Source of the DNA: Rhipidocladum racemiflorum
Lineage: Eukaryota; Streptophyta; Magnoliopsida; Poales; Poaceae
DNA: 64,000 nt
Assembly (NCBI GenBank): GCA_036346355.1
Contig: JAYEVF010000045.1
Coordinates: forward strand, 1 to 64,000
Direction: 5' to 3'
Each line of letters begins with the position of its first letter. Positions within the stretch are counted from its first letter, which is position 1. Shown piece by piece: positions 44,409-55,012 of the stretch. A program made the translations under genes and the position numbers. The notes beneath the pieces were generated by a model. The model was not told where the DNA came from. It searched no databases and saw nothing but the letters and a program-made list of their open reading frames with translations.

Positions 44409-46246
44409 CGGACGTATTCAAAATGAATGCAGAACTATAGCAGCAATGCAAGGAAAGTCCACTCGCGCAGTTTGGCCTACATTTTCCTTTCGTGCATTGT
44501 TTTGCTCATACTGTGACTTGCATTACCCGTTGGCACCTATCACGGAGAAATATTTTGCACCGATCCGGATGCAGCAGAAATGCATGCGAAATGAGCTTGG
44601 GCACACATGAACTCTATTAGGGTGTCCGCCACAAGCTTTCTTTTCGTACTCGTTACGCTACGAACATGACTTGTAGTACCATTAAATCGTGTAGGTTTCA
44701 CACCGACACGGATGAGCCCAAGCCTTGCTAAAATGAGCTCACGGCCGGACATGAAGTCCATTCTGGTTGATTGACACTCAGCTTCATCTTATGCGTCGTT
44801 TTTGTGAAAATCCTTGCACCATACTGATGCTCGTTCTTTGAGCAATGTTTCACACGACTCGGAATGATTCAAAACGCATGCCGAAATGTGCTTGGACATA
44901 TATGAAGTTCATTCGGCATGTTTGGAATAATGTTTTGTTTTTACACCATTCTAGTACGCGTGTAGTTTACATTACCATTAGGGACCCATTGTGCATGATT
45001 GTTTCGCTTCGAGCCGGACGTACTCGAAATGCTTGCTGAAACGGGCTAGGGCGCATATGAAGCCCATTCGGGGAGTTTGACTGCGAGTTTCGTTTCGTGC
45101 ATCGTTTTATTTCGGACGCAGCTTGCAGTACCCCTTGTGACCCGTCGCGGAGGGATGTTTCACAGTCACTCGGACGTATTCAAAATGAAAGCAGAATTGT
45201 GCTGAAACGCACAAGCGAACATCGTAACTTAATTCTGGGTGTTTAGCACTCAGTTTCGTTTCGTGCATCGCTTTCAATTTTTTCAGCCTAGGAAATCGTC
45301 GTTGTGGAATATTTCACGGCGACTCGGACGGATTCGAAATGCATGCCTAAATGAGTTACAACACATATGAATTGCATTCGGTGAGTTTGGCACCCGAGTT
45401 CATTTCGTTCATCGTTTTCGTTTCGTGCCGCAATGTTTCATTTTGGCGTGCTAGGTTGCAGCGTGTAAGGTGCTTGCCATAATGTTCCATTTCGGGCATC
45501 ATTTTTGGTGTGTGTGGTGTTTGCCACAATGTGTCATTTTGTGCATCATTTTCATTTTCGAATGTCTTCTGCTGCTGTGCCCGTTGGGACGCGTCGTGGA
45601 GGAATGTTTCAGACCTACTCGAATGGATTCGATACAAATAATGAAAATCACTAGCAAACATCATAAGTTCTTTCGGGGTGTTTGGCACTCGGTTCTGTTT
45701 CGTGCATCGGTTTCGTTTGTATTCATCTTTTATTACCCGTGGGAACCCGTCGTGGTGGAACATTTGACACCGACTCGGACATATTCAAAATGCATGCCGA
45801 AATGAGTGGAAGCACATATGAATTCCACTCGATGTGTTTGGCACTTAGATTCATCTCGTGCAACGTTTTGAGCAGCGCCGCTTGTTGTATTCGTTTGTGC
45901 TCATCGCGGAGAAATGTTTCACAACAACTTGGACGGACTCGAAATGCAAGCCGGAATGCGCTTGGGCAAATATGAAGTTCATTCGGCATGATTGGAGCGA
46001 GTTTCGTTTCGTGCACTGTTTTGGTACACGTGTAGTTTACAGTAGTGCCGTTAGGGACCCATCGTGCATGAATATTTCGCATCGACTCGGACGTACTTGA
46101 AAAGATTTGTCGAAATGGGATAGGGCATATATGAGTCCATTCGGGGAGTTTGACACCAATTTTCCTTTCGTGCATCGTTTCCGTCCGGACGCAGCTTGCT
46201 TGAGAACACCTTGCGACCGTCGCGGAGGGATGTTTCCGCACTCACT
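44409..46246. repeat. HOR copy 1 (1838 bp, uninterrupted)
   Basis: Reference unit for the array: twelve monomer-equivalents, measured from the CACTCACTCGGACGTATTC box to the next occurrence of the same box. Monomers 7-8 are fused into a 295-bp composite with three ~47-bp sub-repeats. Confidence 0.9.
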
Positions 46247-47132
46247 CGGACGTATTCGAAATGAATGCAGAACTGTAGCAACAATGCATGGAAAGTCCAC
46301 TCGCGCAGTTTGGCCTAAATTTTCCTTTCGTGCATTGTTTTGCTACGCAGGCAGCTTGCATTACCCATTGGCACCTATCGCGGAGAAATATTTTGGACCG
46401 ATCCGGATGCAACAGAAATGCATGCCGAAATGAGCTTGGGCACACGTGAACTCTATTCAGGGTGTCTGCCACAAGCTTTCTTTTTCGTGCTCGTTACGCT
46501 CTGAACATGACTTGTAGTACCATTAAATGCGTGTAGGTTTCACACCGACACGGATGAGCCCAAAGCGCTTGCTAAAATGAGCTACGGCGGACATGAAATC
46601 CATTACGGTTGATTGACACTCGGCTTCATCTTATCGTCGTTTTTTGCGAAAATCCTTGCACCATCTGATGCACAAGTCGCTGAGCAATGTTTCACACGAC
46701 TCGGAATGATTCAAAACGCATGCCGAAATGTGATTGGACATATATGAAGTTCATTCGGCATGTTTGGAATAATATTTTGTTTTTACACCATTCTAGTACG
46801 CGTGTAGTTTACATTACCATTAGAGACCCATTGTGCATGATTTTTTCGCTTTGAGCCGGACGTACTCGAAATGCTTGCTGAGACGGGCTAGGGCGCATAT
46901 GAAGCCCATTCGGGGAGTTTGACTGCGAGTTTCGTTTCGTACATCGTTTTCATTCGGACGCAGCTTGTAGTACCCCTTGTGACCCGTCGCGGAGGGATGT
47001 TTCACAGTCACTCGGACGTATTCAAAATGAATGCAGAATTGTGCTGAAACGCACAAGCGAACATCGTAACTTAATTCTGGGTGTTTGGCACTAAGTTTCT
47101 TTTCGTGCATCGCTTTCAATTTTTCAGCCTAG

Positions 47133-47137
47133 GAAAT
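47133..47137. repeat. TSD GAAAT, left copy
   Basis: GAAAT directly left of the CRM element; right copy at 55013-55017. Removing the element and one copy restores the satellite sequence CCTAGGAAATCGTCG seen in the other HOR copies (e.g. 63005). Confidence 0.95.
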
Positions 47138-48065
47138 TGATGAGGACATCACTACCATGGATACGGCCATACTTACAAACCCAATGGAAACCAACAATAT
47201 CATACAAGGGCCAATTACTCGAGCTCGGGCACGACAATTCAATTACCAGGTGAATGCGTTCCTCGGGTTGCATACAAATAATTTAATGAATGGAATGCTA
47301 TTTAATCCTTGTGATGATTTTATTGTCCTTAGGAACCAAGGAGAAGGACTCCCAAACGTCAAGCATGAAGCCAATTCTTCCGGTGCACAAGTTCAACTCG
47401 GATTCGGCCTCCGGGACAGCACCAACTTCAAACGACCATAACTTTTGATCCACAAGGGTGTTTGAGGTCTATGAGTACTGGTTGGAAAGGTTTCGACGTC
47501 CTCTTTCCAACGGATCCGACCCCATCCCCAAATTCCGTCCGAGTCAGCAGGGAATCTGCAAAACAATTGGCGTCACTTTTCCAAATCGAGAAGACGTGGG
47601 CTTTGGGCCTTGTAATAGAGTTGTAGTTGGTATCCTCTTTGCTTTGGGCGTGTTTCCCACGTCCCTACCTCTTATAAATAGCCAGACATCGGCTCCTTAG
47701 GGTTTTGGGTTTTATTTGATTAGTTTAGCCAAGTGCAAATTTGATCCTGCGAGTTGTCTTTGGGCCGACCACCTTGTCAAGATCGTCAATAAGACTCCAC
47801 TTTGTTTCGCTTCAGCTTTATCCGCAATTTCAGATTGCTTATCCTATTGTTCTTGCTTGTTCTTGGTTGCTTGCAGGAATTGAACTTATGTTCAGGTTGA
47901 TCGTGCCTACGGCAAGATCAATAACCAGCTGAGTTGGTTTAGCGATTGCTAAGGCGCATCGTCGTAAATGCGGTGTAGTCGGATCGTCAAAGTCGACTCT
48001 AACAAATCGATCGTGTGTTTCTCATCGAAGATCGGGACACCCATAGTGCCATCACGGCGCCATCA
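47138..48065 (+). repeat. 5' LTR of the CRM element
   Basis: 928 bp, TGATGAGGACATC to CGGCGCCATCA. Contains the coding tail of integrase (47157-47441, GPITRARARQFNY block), a TATA-type TATAAATAGCC at ~47671 followed by the leader, and the CATCGTCG region near the end. Confidence 0.93.
47671..47682 (+). promoter_or_regulatory. TATA box of the CRM LTR promoter
   Basis: CTTATAAATAGCCAG is the only strong TATA element in the LTR and recurs at the same place in the 3' LTR (~54616) and as CTATAAATAGCTAG in the solo LTR (~57279). Confidence 0.6.
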
Positions 48066-48067
48066 AG

Positions 48068-48080
48068 TGGTATCGAGCAA
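48068..48080 (+). promoter_or_regulatory. Primer-binding site of the CRM element
   Basis: TGGTATCGAGCAA two bases after the 5' LTR resembles the iMet-tRNA site (TGGTATCAGAGC) with a one-base gap. Confidence 0.65.
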
Positions 48081-48374
48081 ACCAGGTTGCTCGGTGAGAA
48101 TTCTTTACCCTAGATTAGTAGATTGATATCTTTCCTATAGTCCGCAGAAGCGCCATCAGATTGGATCTCCCCATACCAAAACAATTTGAGCCTCGCATTT
48201 TTCCTTTCCAAGTGCAGCTGCGTTATTGAATTTTTGGTTGCATCGTCGTGTCGAGTTCTTTGAATTCTAGTCTAGTTCGGTCGAGAAAATTTTGTCTCCC
48301 ACAGGTTTCGAGTTGTGTTCGGTTTGAGTTGTGTTCCGTTTGAGTTGTGTTCCGTGGTCGGTCCCATTGTTGGA

Positions 48375-48397
48375 AAAAAAAAAAAAAAAAAAAAAAA
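48375..48397. repeat. Poly(A) run in the CRM leader
   Basis: Uninterrupted A tract of about 22-23 bases. Confidence 0.9.
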
Positions 48398-48429
48398 GGA
48401 GTTAGGACCGAAGCTTTCTTCTCATCCAG

Positions 48430-48745
48430 TGATCGCCGCTTGATGAGTCGCCCACTTGGTCGTCCGACCGTTGCCCTCTGTTAGCCGATCGTATCGCCCG
48501 ATCGTCGCCGCTGATCGTCGCCTCGATGATCGCCCACTGGATAGCCCATCGTCGCCCGACTAGTCGCCGTCGATCGTCGCCCGATCGTCACCGCCGATCG
48601 TCGCCCACTGATGGCCAGTCGCCGGTATCGTCGCATCGGTCGCCCTTTGATAGCCCATCGTCGCTTTGTTGGTCGCCCTCGATAGCCGATCGTCGCCTCT
48701 GATAGCCGATCGTCGCCACAGCCGTCACCGTCACACGATCGTCTT
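48430..48745. repeat. Degenerate GATCGTCGCC repeat in the CRM leader
   Basis: The decamer GATCGTCGCC and variants (CCATCGTCGCC, GATCGTCACC, GATAGCC) recur more than fifteen times at irregular 10-25 bp steps between LTR and gag. The tract has no coding potential and high GC. Confidence 0.8.
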
Positions 48746-48786
48746 CACTTTGCATAGCACTTGAAAGAAAAAGGAGTCGGATCGTT

Positions 48787-48788
<2 letters not shown>

Positions 48789-48825
<37 letters not shown>
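48789..48825. repeat. Long poly(A) run in the CRM leader
   Basis: Uninterrupted A tract of more than 30 bases, followed at ~48917-48940 by two T tracts. Confidence 0.9.
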
Positions 48826-48828
<3 letters not shown>

Positions 48829-49177
48829 TGCAGAACAGATCCAAAATTTTGATGTGCTAAACCTGTTTTCACAAGATTCCCGATCTTTTGAGATAGTTCC
48901 CTTCTTTCGCGAATTTTTTTTTTTTTATTTTTTTTTTTCATCTGTTGGAATCAGGCTGTCTTGCCGCCGACCACGATTTTGAGTCGCAGTCCTTGCTAGC
49001 CTCGAGTCGACAACTAGTGACTAGAGCGTTGAACAATTCTTCAATTTTGCATTCAGATTGGATTATTGCTAACCTTTTGCTACTAAATTAAGCCTGTCCA
49101 AGCTCCACTTTCTACCCGTCTGGTGTTCGATCCCTTGGCAATCGCTCTACACAAACTTGGAGAACCTTTGACAACGC

Positions 49178-50590
49178 CATGGCCGACAACGCCTTCTTTG
49201 CCTTTGTAAGAACTTGTAAGAACTTGGGTCATAGGCTTGAGCGCTTGAGAGACTTGCCACCTAGTAGTTGATAGGAACATTATACTTGTGGTTTTGTTTC
49301 CTTGTCATCAACTAACCATGTCGGTGACGAGAGTTCACTTCATCACTCTCCACGAACCAAGGGCATCATTGCTCACTTCCAAAAGATGACGAGGAAACCA
49401 CCGATGGTCTTAACGAGGATGTCACGGCTCACTAATGAGCGTATGTCAATGCAAAGAAGACCGTCTCAGATCCATCGAGGCCGCACAAGGGATTGCTAAC
49501 ACTACTCTTGCTACTATTTTGGCTAGACTTGATACTTTTGCAATGCTGCATCTGGTGCTTCAATCCACCTCCCCGTCGTCCAAGCAACAATTCGGCTCCA
49601 CAGGGAGGCCCCCAACAGATTTAGAAGAACAGAAGCGAAGAGCACGAATATGATGACACCAGCGATGCGGAGGAGGTCAACCCCATCCATTACAATAATG
49701 ATCGTAACCATCAGCGGCTACGCTTCAATCAGCAAGGTATGCGACGTGATCCTCCACGACCAAGAGGAGCGAGAACGAGATGATGTTTTCCCTAAGGTAA
49801 ATTTCAACATGCCACCGTTTGAAGGTAAATATGACCCTGATGGTTACCTTAGTTGGGAATTACTTGTGGATCAAAATTTGCGTGCCATGATTTCCCGAGA
49901 ATAGAAGAGTTAGAGCTGCCACAAGTGAGTTCACCATTTTGCTTCTGTTTGGTGGAGAGAACATTGCCGTGCTCATCCAAATAATATACCCACCACTTGG
50001 GAAGCCTTGAAATTGCTAATGAGGCATAGATTTGTTCCTTCATACTATGCTAGAGATTTATTGAATAAATTGCAGCGCCTCTGACAAGAAGGTAAGAATT
50101 CGGTGGAAGAATATTACCAATAATTGAAAATTGGCATGTTGCGTTGTGGATTAATTGAGAATGAGGAAGCTTCTATGGCTCGTTTCTTAGGTGGGTTAAC
50201 TTCGAGAAATCCAGGATATTCTAGACTATAAGGATTATAATTCGATGACTCGGTTGTTCCATCTTGCTTGCAAAGTGAGCGTGAAGTGCGGTGGTCGTCA
50301 ATCGAGGGCCAAGACTAACTTTTCTGCAGTCGAACTACTTGTGGACACCGCGCACCTGCTGCCTGCCCGGCCGTACTACCACGCCCGACCTCTTCCATCA
50401 GCGAGCGGCGTCCACCACCGCAAATTCGAACCACGACCAACGCCGACGAAAAGTGCCACACAAGCTACTACAAATAGTTCGTAGCCGTAAATCGGTCGCA
50501 TCAACGGGCGCACCAAAGATGTTCGGTGCCATCGCTGCAAGGGTTTTGGTCACATGATGAAGGAGTGTCCGAACAAGCGTGTGCTAATAA
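49178..50590 (+). CDS. CRM gag (broken)
   Basis: The capsid region includes F-N-M-P-P-F-E-G-K-Y-D-P-D-G-Y-L at ~49806-49850, typical of plant gypsy gag. A CCHC zinc knuckle lies at 50527-50568 (C-x2-C-x4-H-x4-C: C-H-R-C-K-G-F-G-H-M-M-K-E-C). A candidate first ATG is near 49181, but the frame is broken several times (stops near 49905, 50085, 50230), so the start is uncertain. Packages the RNA in the particle. Confidence 0.75.
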
Positions 50591-50819
50591 TCCGTGAAGA
50601 CGGCGAGTATGACTCGGCAAGTGATCTTGATGAAGAAACATATGCTTTGCTCATTGAACATGAAGACGGCGATCCAAATGCCGAGCACGACGAAGTGCAC
50701 GTGAGCGCGGTGATGCTGACCAATATTTGAGTATTATTGCACAACGCGTGTGCTTAGTGCTCAGATCGCTCGCGCCCGATCCAAATCAACGCCACAACTT
50801 GTTTTACACAAAAGGCGTC

Positions 50820-51180
50820 ATCAAGGAGCGCTCCATTCGAATAATCATTGATGGGGAGTTGCAATAATCTAGCCAAAGATGGACATGGTGGAGAAGCTAG
50901 CACTCTCCACTAGACCACACCCTCAGCCCTACCACATTCAATGGTTCAACAACGGCCCGGCAAACTCAAGGTAACTCGCATGGTAAGAGTACATTTCGCT
51001 TTAGGTCCCTATCATGATTATGTTGATTGCGATGTTGTACCTATGCAAGCATGTTCTATGTTATTAGGTAGACCGTGGCAATATGATAAGGATTGTTTAC
51101 ATCATGGTAGAACAAATCAATATTCTTTTGTGCATAAAGAAAAGAAAATTGTGCTACACCCAATGTCGCTTTGATGCAAT
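50820..51180 (+). CDS. CRM protease region
   Basis: An I-I-I-D-G active-site-like block at ~50840, then Q-W-F-N-N and, in the open stretch 50941-51174, V-R-V-H-F-A-L-G, D-V-V-P-M-Q-A-C and L-L-G-R-P-W-Q-Y-D, the typical flap and C-terminal motifs of gypsy aspartic protease. The frame is damaged around 50860-50930. Confidence 0.75.
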
Positions 51181-51539
51181 TGTAAAGTATGAAATCGCTA
51201 GATCTAGCAAAGAGAAAAATCGAGAGAATTCTAAGAGTGAAAATCAGATTGTCACCAAAGGACTTGAACAACATAAACAGAGAGAATCTAACCTTGATTG
51301 TGCTAAGCCGAATGAGATTAAATTGAAAGGTGCTTGTTTTCTTGCAACAAAATCTGATTTGAATGAGTTGGCTATTTGTAGGTCTACATGCTATGCTTTG
51401 GTCTGCAAAGAAACTTTGTTTTCTCTAGAGGAGATGTCCCTCTCTTTGCCTCCTGTTGTCACTAACCTTTGCGAGGAATACACGACATCTTTCCAAAGGA
51501 CATCCTCGGGGCTGCCGCCAATTAGAGGGATTGAGCATC

Positions 51540-52300
51540 AAATTGATCTCATTCCAGGGCATCCTTGCTCAACCGAGCACCTTACGTAACCAACCACGAA
51601 GAGACACAAGAGATACAACGCCAAGTTCACGAATTGCTTGATAAAGGGTACGTCACGTGAATCTCTTAGTCCTTGTCTTTGTACACGAGTCATTTTAGTA
51701 CCTAAGAAAGATGGAACATGGCGCATGTGTGTAGATTGTCGAGCAATTAATAATATCACCATTAGATATCGCCATCCTATTCCTCGGTTAGACGATATGC
51801 TTGATGAGTTAAGTGGCTCTACTATGTTCTCTAAAGTTGATTTGCGTAGTGGGTACCACAGATTCGCATGAAGTTAGGAGATGAATGGAAAACAGCATTT
51901 AAAACTAAGTTCGGGTTATATGAGTGGTTAGTAATGCCTTCGGGTTGACTAATGCTCCTAGCACATTCATGAGACTGATGAACGAGGTTTTACGTGCTTT
52001 CATTGGAAAATTTGTTGTAGTTTACTTCGATGATATCTTGATTTATAGCAAATCTTTAGAGGATCATCTTGAACATCTACGTGCTGTTTTTAATGCTTTA
52101 CGCGATGCACGCTTATTTGGTAACCTTGAGAAGTGCACCTTTTGCACGGATCGAGTATCTTTTCTTGGCTATGTTGTTACTCCACAGGGAATTGAAGTTG
52201 ACCAAGCCAAGGTTGAAGCAATACTGAGTTGGCCGACTCCTAACACGGTCACACAGTGCGAAGTTTTCTAGGACTTCTTTGGATTCTATCGTCGTTTTGT
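51540..52300 (+). CDS. CRM reverse transcriptase (frameshifted)
   Basis: Visible motifs in order: V-P-K-K-D-G-T-W-R-M-C-V-D-C-R at ~51700-51740; F-S-K-V-D-L-R-S-G-Y-H at ~51830-51858; L-T-N-A-P-S-T-F at ~51944; catalytic Y-F-D-D at 52023-52034; L-G-Y-V-V-T at ~52165. One base is missing near 51860 and one near 51943, which splits the domain into two frames. Confidence 0.88.
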
Positions 52301-52439
52301 GAAGGACTTGACACCATCGCTGCACCCATGAATGAGCTCACCAAGAAAGGTGTACCTTTTGCTTGGGGCAAGCCGCAGGAAGATGCATTCAACATTAAAG
52401 CTAAGTTAACCCATGCACCCTTACTCCGACTTCGGACTT

Positions 52440-52800
52440 TTCTAAGACTTTTGAACTAGAATGTGATGCTAGTGGAATTGGTTTGGGTGGTGTTCTGTTA
52501 CAAGAAGGAAAACCTGTTGCTTATTTTAGTGAGAAATTGAGTGGGCCAAGTTTGAATTATTCTACTTATGATAAGGAGTTATATGCACTAGTTCGAACTT
52601 TAGAAACATGGCAACATTATTTATGGCCCAAGGAATTTGTTATACATTCGGATCATGAATCATTAAAACATATTAGAAGTCAAGCTAAACTGAACCGTAG
52701 ACATGCGAAGTGGGTTGAATTCATTGAGTCATTTCCTTATGTCATCAAACACAAACAGGGAAAGGATAATGTCATTCTTGATGCCTTGTCTAGGAGATAT
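52440..52800 (+). CDS. CRM RNase H
   Basis: E-C-D-A-S-G-I-G-L-G-G-V at ~52459, then V-A-Y-F-S-E-K-L-S and Y-S-T-Y-D-K-E-L-Y-A-L; I-H-S-D-H-E-S-L follows at ~52643. The acidic residues D, E and D expected of RNase H are present. Continuous frame from 52483 to past the domain. Confidence 0.88.
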
Positions 52801-52959
52801 ACCATGCTCTCACAACTTGACTTCAAAATTTTTGGTTTGGAAACGATTAAAGAGCAATATGTGCATGATGATGATTTTAAAAATGTGTTGCTCAATTGTA
52901 AAGAGGGAAAAACTTGGAACAAATTTGTCCTCAATAATGGGTTTGTGTTTAGAGCAAAC

Positions 52960-54086
52960 AAACTATGTATTCCAGCTAGTTCGTTCGTTTGTTATTACTA
53001 CAGGCGCATGGAGGAGGATTGATGGGACACTTTGGTGTGAAAAGGACGGAGGACATACTCGCTAGCCATTTCTTTTGGCCCAGGATGAGACGAGACGTGG
53101 AACGTTTCATCGCTCGCTGTTCTACATGTCAAAAAGCTAAGTCACGACTTAATCCCCATGGTTTTTATACATGCCTCTGCCTGTTCCTAACATGCCTTGG
53201 GAGGATATTTCTATGGACTTTGTTTTAGGACTCCCTAGAACAAAGAAGGGGAGGGATAGTATCTTTGTCGTTGTGGATAGATTTTCTAAAATGGCACACT
53301 TCATACCTTGTCACAAAAGCGATGACGCTACCAACATTGCTGACTTATTCTTTCGTGAAATTGTTCGCTTACATGGTGTGCCTAACACAATAGTTTCAGA
53401 TCGTGACACTAAATTCTTAAGCCACTTTTGGAGAACTTTGTGGGCTAAATTGGGGACTAAACTTTTATTTTCTACTACTTGTCATCCCCAAACTGATGGA
53501 CAAACTGAAGTCGTTAATCGAACTTTATCTACTATGCTTAGGGCTGTTTTGAAAAAGAACATTAAATTGTGGGAAGAATGTTTGCCTCATATTGAGTTTG
53601 CTTATAATCGGTCTATGCATTCTACTACTAAGATGTGCCCTTTTGAGATTGTATATGGATTTGTACCTCATGCTCCAATTGATTTGTTACCTCTACCATC
53701 TTCGGAGAAATTGAATCTTGATGCTAAACAACGTCTTGATTTGATTATGAAACTGCATGAGACAACTAAAGAAAACATAGAACGATGAATGCTAAATATA
53801 AACTTCTTTGGTAGTAAGGGAAGGAAACATGTAACTTTTGAACCAGGAGATTTAGTTTGGTTGCATTTGCAAAAGATCGATTCCCAGAATTACGAAAATC
53901 TAAGTTGATGCCATGAGCTGATGGTCCTTTCAAAGTATTGGCAAAGATTAATGATAATGCATACAAGCTTGAATTGCCTGCAGATTTTGGGGTTAGTCCC
54001 ACATTCAACATTACCGATTTGAAACCATACTTGGGAGAGGATGATGAACTTGAGTCGAGGACGACTCAAATGCAAGAAGGGAGGAT
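52960..54086 (+). CDS. CRM integrase
   Basis: Zinc-binding end (C-S-T-C-Q-K-A-K at ~53122), then the DDE core: M-D-F-V-L-G-L-P at ~53214, V-S-D-R-D-T-K-F at ~53395, T-E-V-V-N-R-T-L at ~53509 supplying the Glu. Continuous from 53171 to 53788. Then stops at ~53788 and frameshifts up to 53930, after which V-L-A-K-I-N-D-N-A-Y-K-L-E-L-P and the D-D-E-L-E-S-R-T-T segment lead to the LTR border. In CRM the C-terminal tail continues inside the 3' LTR and is thought to replace the chromodomain in targeting. Confidence 0.88.
54074..54085 (+). promoter_or_regulatory. Polypurine tract of the CRM element
   Basis: AAGAAGGGAGGA directly precedes the 3' LTR. Confidence 0.85.
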
Positions 54087-55012
54087 GATGAGGACATCAC
54101 TACCATGGATACGGCCATACTTACAAACCCAATGGAAACCAACAATATCATACAAGGGCCAATTACTCGAGCTCGGGCACGACAATTCAATTACCAGGTG
54201 AATGTTCCTCGGGTTGCATACAAATAATTTAATGAATGGAATGCTATTTAATCCTTGTGATGATTTTATTGTCCTTAGGAACCAAGGAGAAGGACTCCCA
54301 AGCGTCAAGCATGAAGCCAATTCTTCCGGTGCACAAGTTCAACTCGGATTCGGCCTCCGGGACAGCACCAACTTCAAACGACCATAACTTTTGATCCACA
54401 AGGGTGTTTGAGGTCTATGAGTACTGGTTGGAAAGGTTTCGACGTCCTCTTTCCAACGGATCCGACCCCATCCCCAAATTCCGTCCGAGTCAACGTGAAT
54501 CTGCAAAACAATTGGCGTCACTTTTCCAAATCGAGAAGACGTGGGCTTTGGGCCTTGTAATAGAGTTGTAGTTGGTATCCTACTGCTTTGGACGTGTTTC
54601 CCACGTCCCTACCTCTTATAAATAGCCAGACATCGGCTCCTTAGGGTTTTGGGTTTTATTTGATTAGTTTAGCCAAGTGCAAATTTGATCCTGCGAGTTG
54701 TCTTTGGACAGCCACCTTGTCAAGATCGTCAATAAGACTCCACTTTGTTTCGCTTCCAGTTTTATCCGCAATTTCAGATTGCTTATCCTATTGTTCTTGC
54801 TTGTTCTTCGGTTGCTTGCAGGAATTGAACTTCGTGTTCAGGTTGATCGTGCCCACGGCAAGATCAATAACCCGCTGGAGTTGGTTTAGCGATTGCTAAG
54901 GCGCATCGTCGTCGTACGGTGTAGTCGGATCGTCAAAGTCGACTCTAACAAATCGATCGTGTGTTTCTCATCGAAAGATCGGGACACCCATAGTGCCATC
55001 ACGGCGCCATCA
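54086..55012 (+). repeat. 3' LTR of the CRM element
   Basis: 927 bp; same ends as the 5' LTR. Differences are about fifteen to twenty short events, most of them 1-2 bp indels (e.g. a CG missing at ~54205 that breaks the integrase tail frame). GAAAT follows at 55013-55017. Confidence 0.93.

Larger units (their letters stand above)
44371..47137. repeat. Satellite array segment A (HOR copy 1 and start of copy 2)
   Basis: Tandem ~153-bp monomers. A conserved junction box (CGGACGTATTC and variants) recurs at 44409, 44565, 44708, 44860, 45014, 45171, 45323, 45619, 45776, 45930, 46088 and 46247, then 46405, 46551, 46702, 46857 and 47012. The twelve monomer positions from 44409 to 46246 are different from each other but repeat in the same order in the next copy. 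Apparent short open frames on both strands are by-products of the repeat and were not called. Ends at GAAAT, the CRM target site. Confidence 0.93.
47138..55012 (+). mobile_element. Full-length CRM-clade Ty3/gypsy retrotransposon
   Basis: 7,875 bp, LTRs 47138-48065 and 54086-55012, TSD GAAAT. Internal order is gag, protease, RT, RNase H, integrase, the Ty3/gypsy order. CRM assignment rests on the LTR start TGATGAGGACATC, on pol reading through the LTR border into a GPITRARARQFNYQV-type tail, and on insertion in satellite. CRM elements are plant chromoviruses that insert into CENH3 chromatin. The pol frame is interrupted by several single-base indels and stops (for example near 51870, 51945, 53790), so this copy is probably not autonomous. 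The LTRs differ at a limited number of positions, mainly short indels, so it is a fairly recent insertion. Confidence 0.93.

Noticed and set aside
48430..48745. CRISPR-like array (short repeats, variable spacers)
   Set aside because: Repeats are degenerate, spacing is irregular, and it lies in the leader of a plant retrotransposon.
47138..55012. Endogenous plant virus (pararetrovirus)
   Set aside because: True LTRs with TSD, a Ty3/gypsy integrase and no movement or coat-type gene; it is an LTR retrotransposon.
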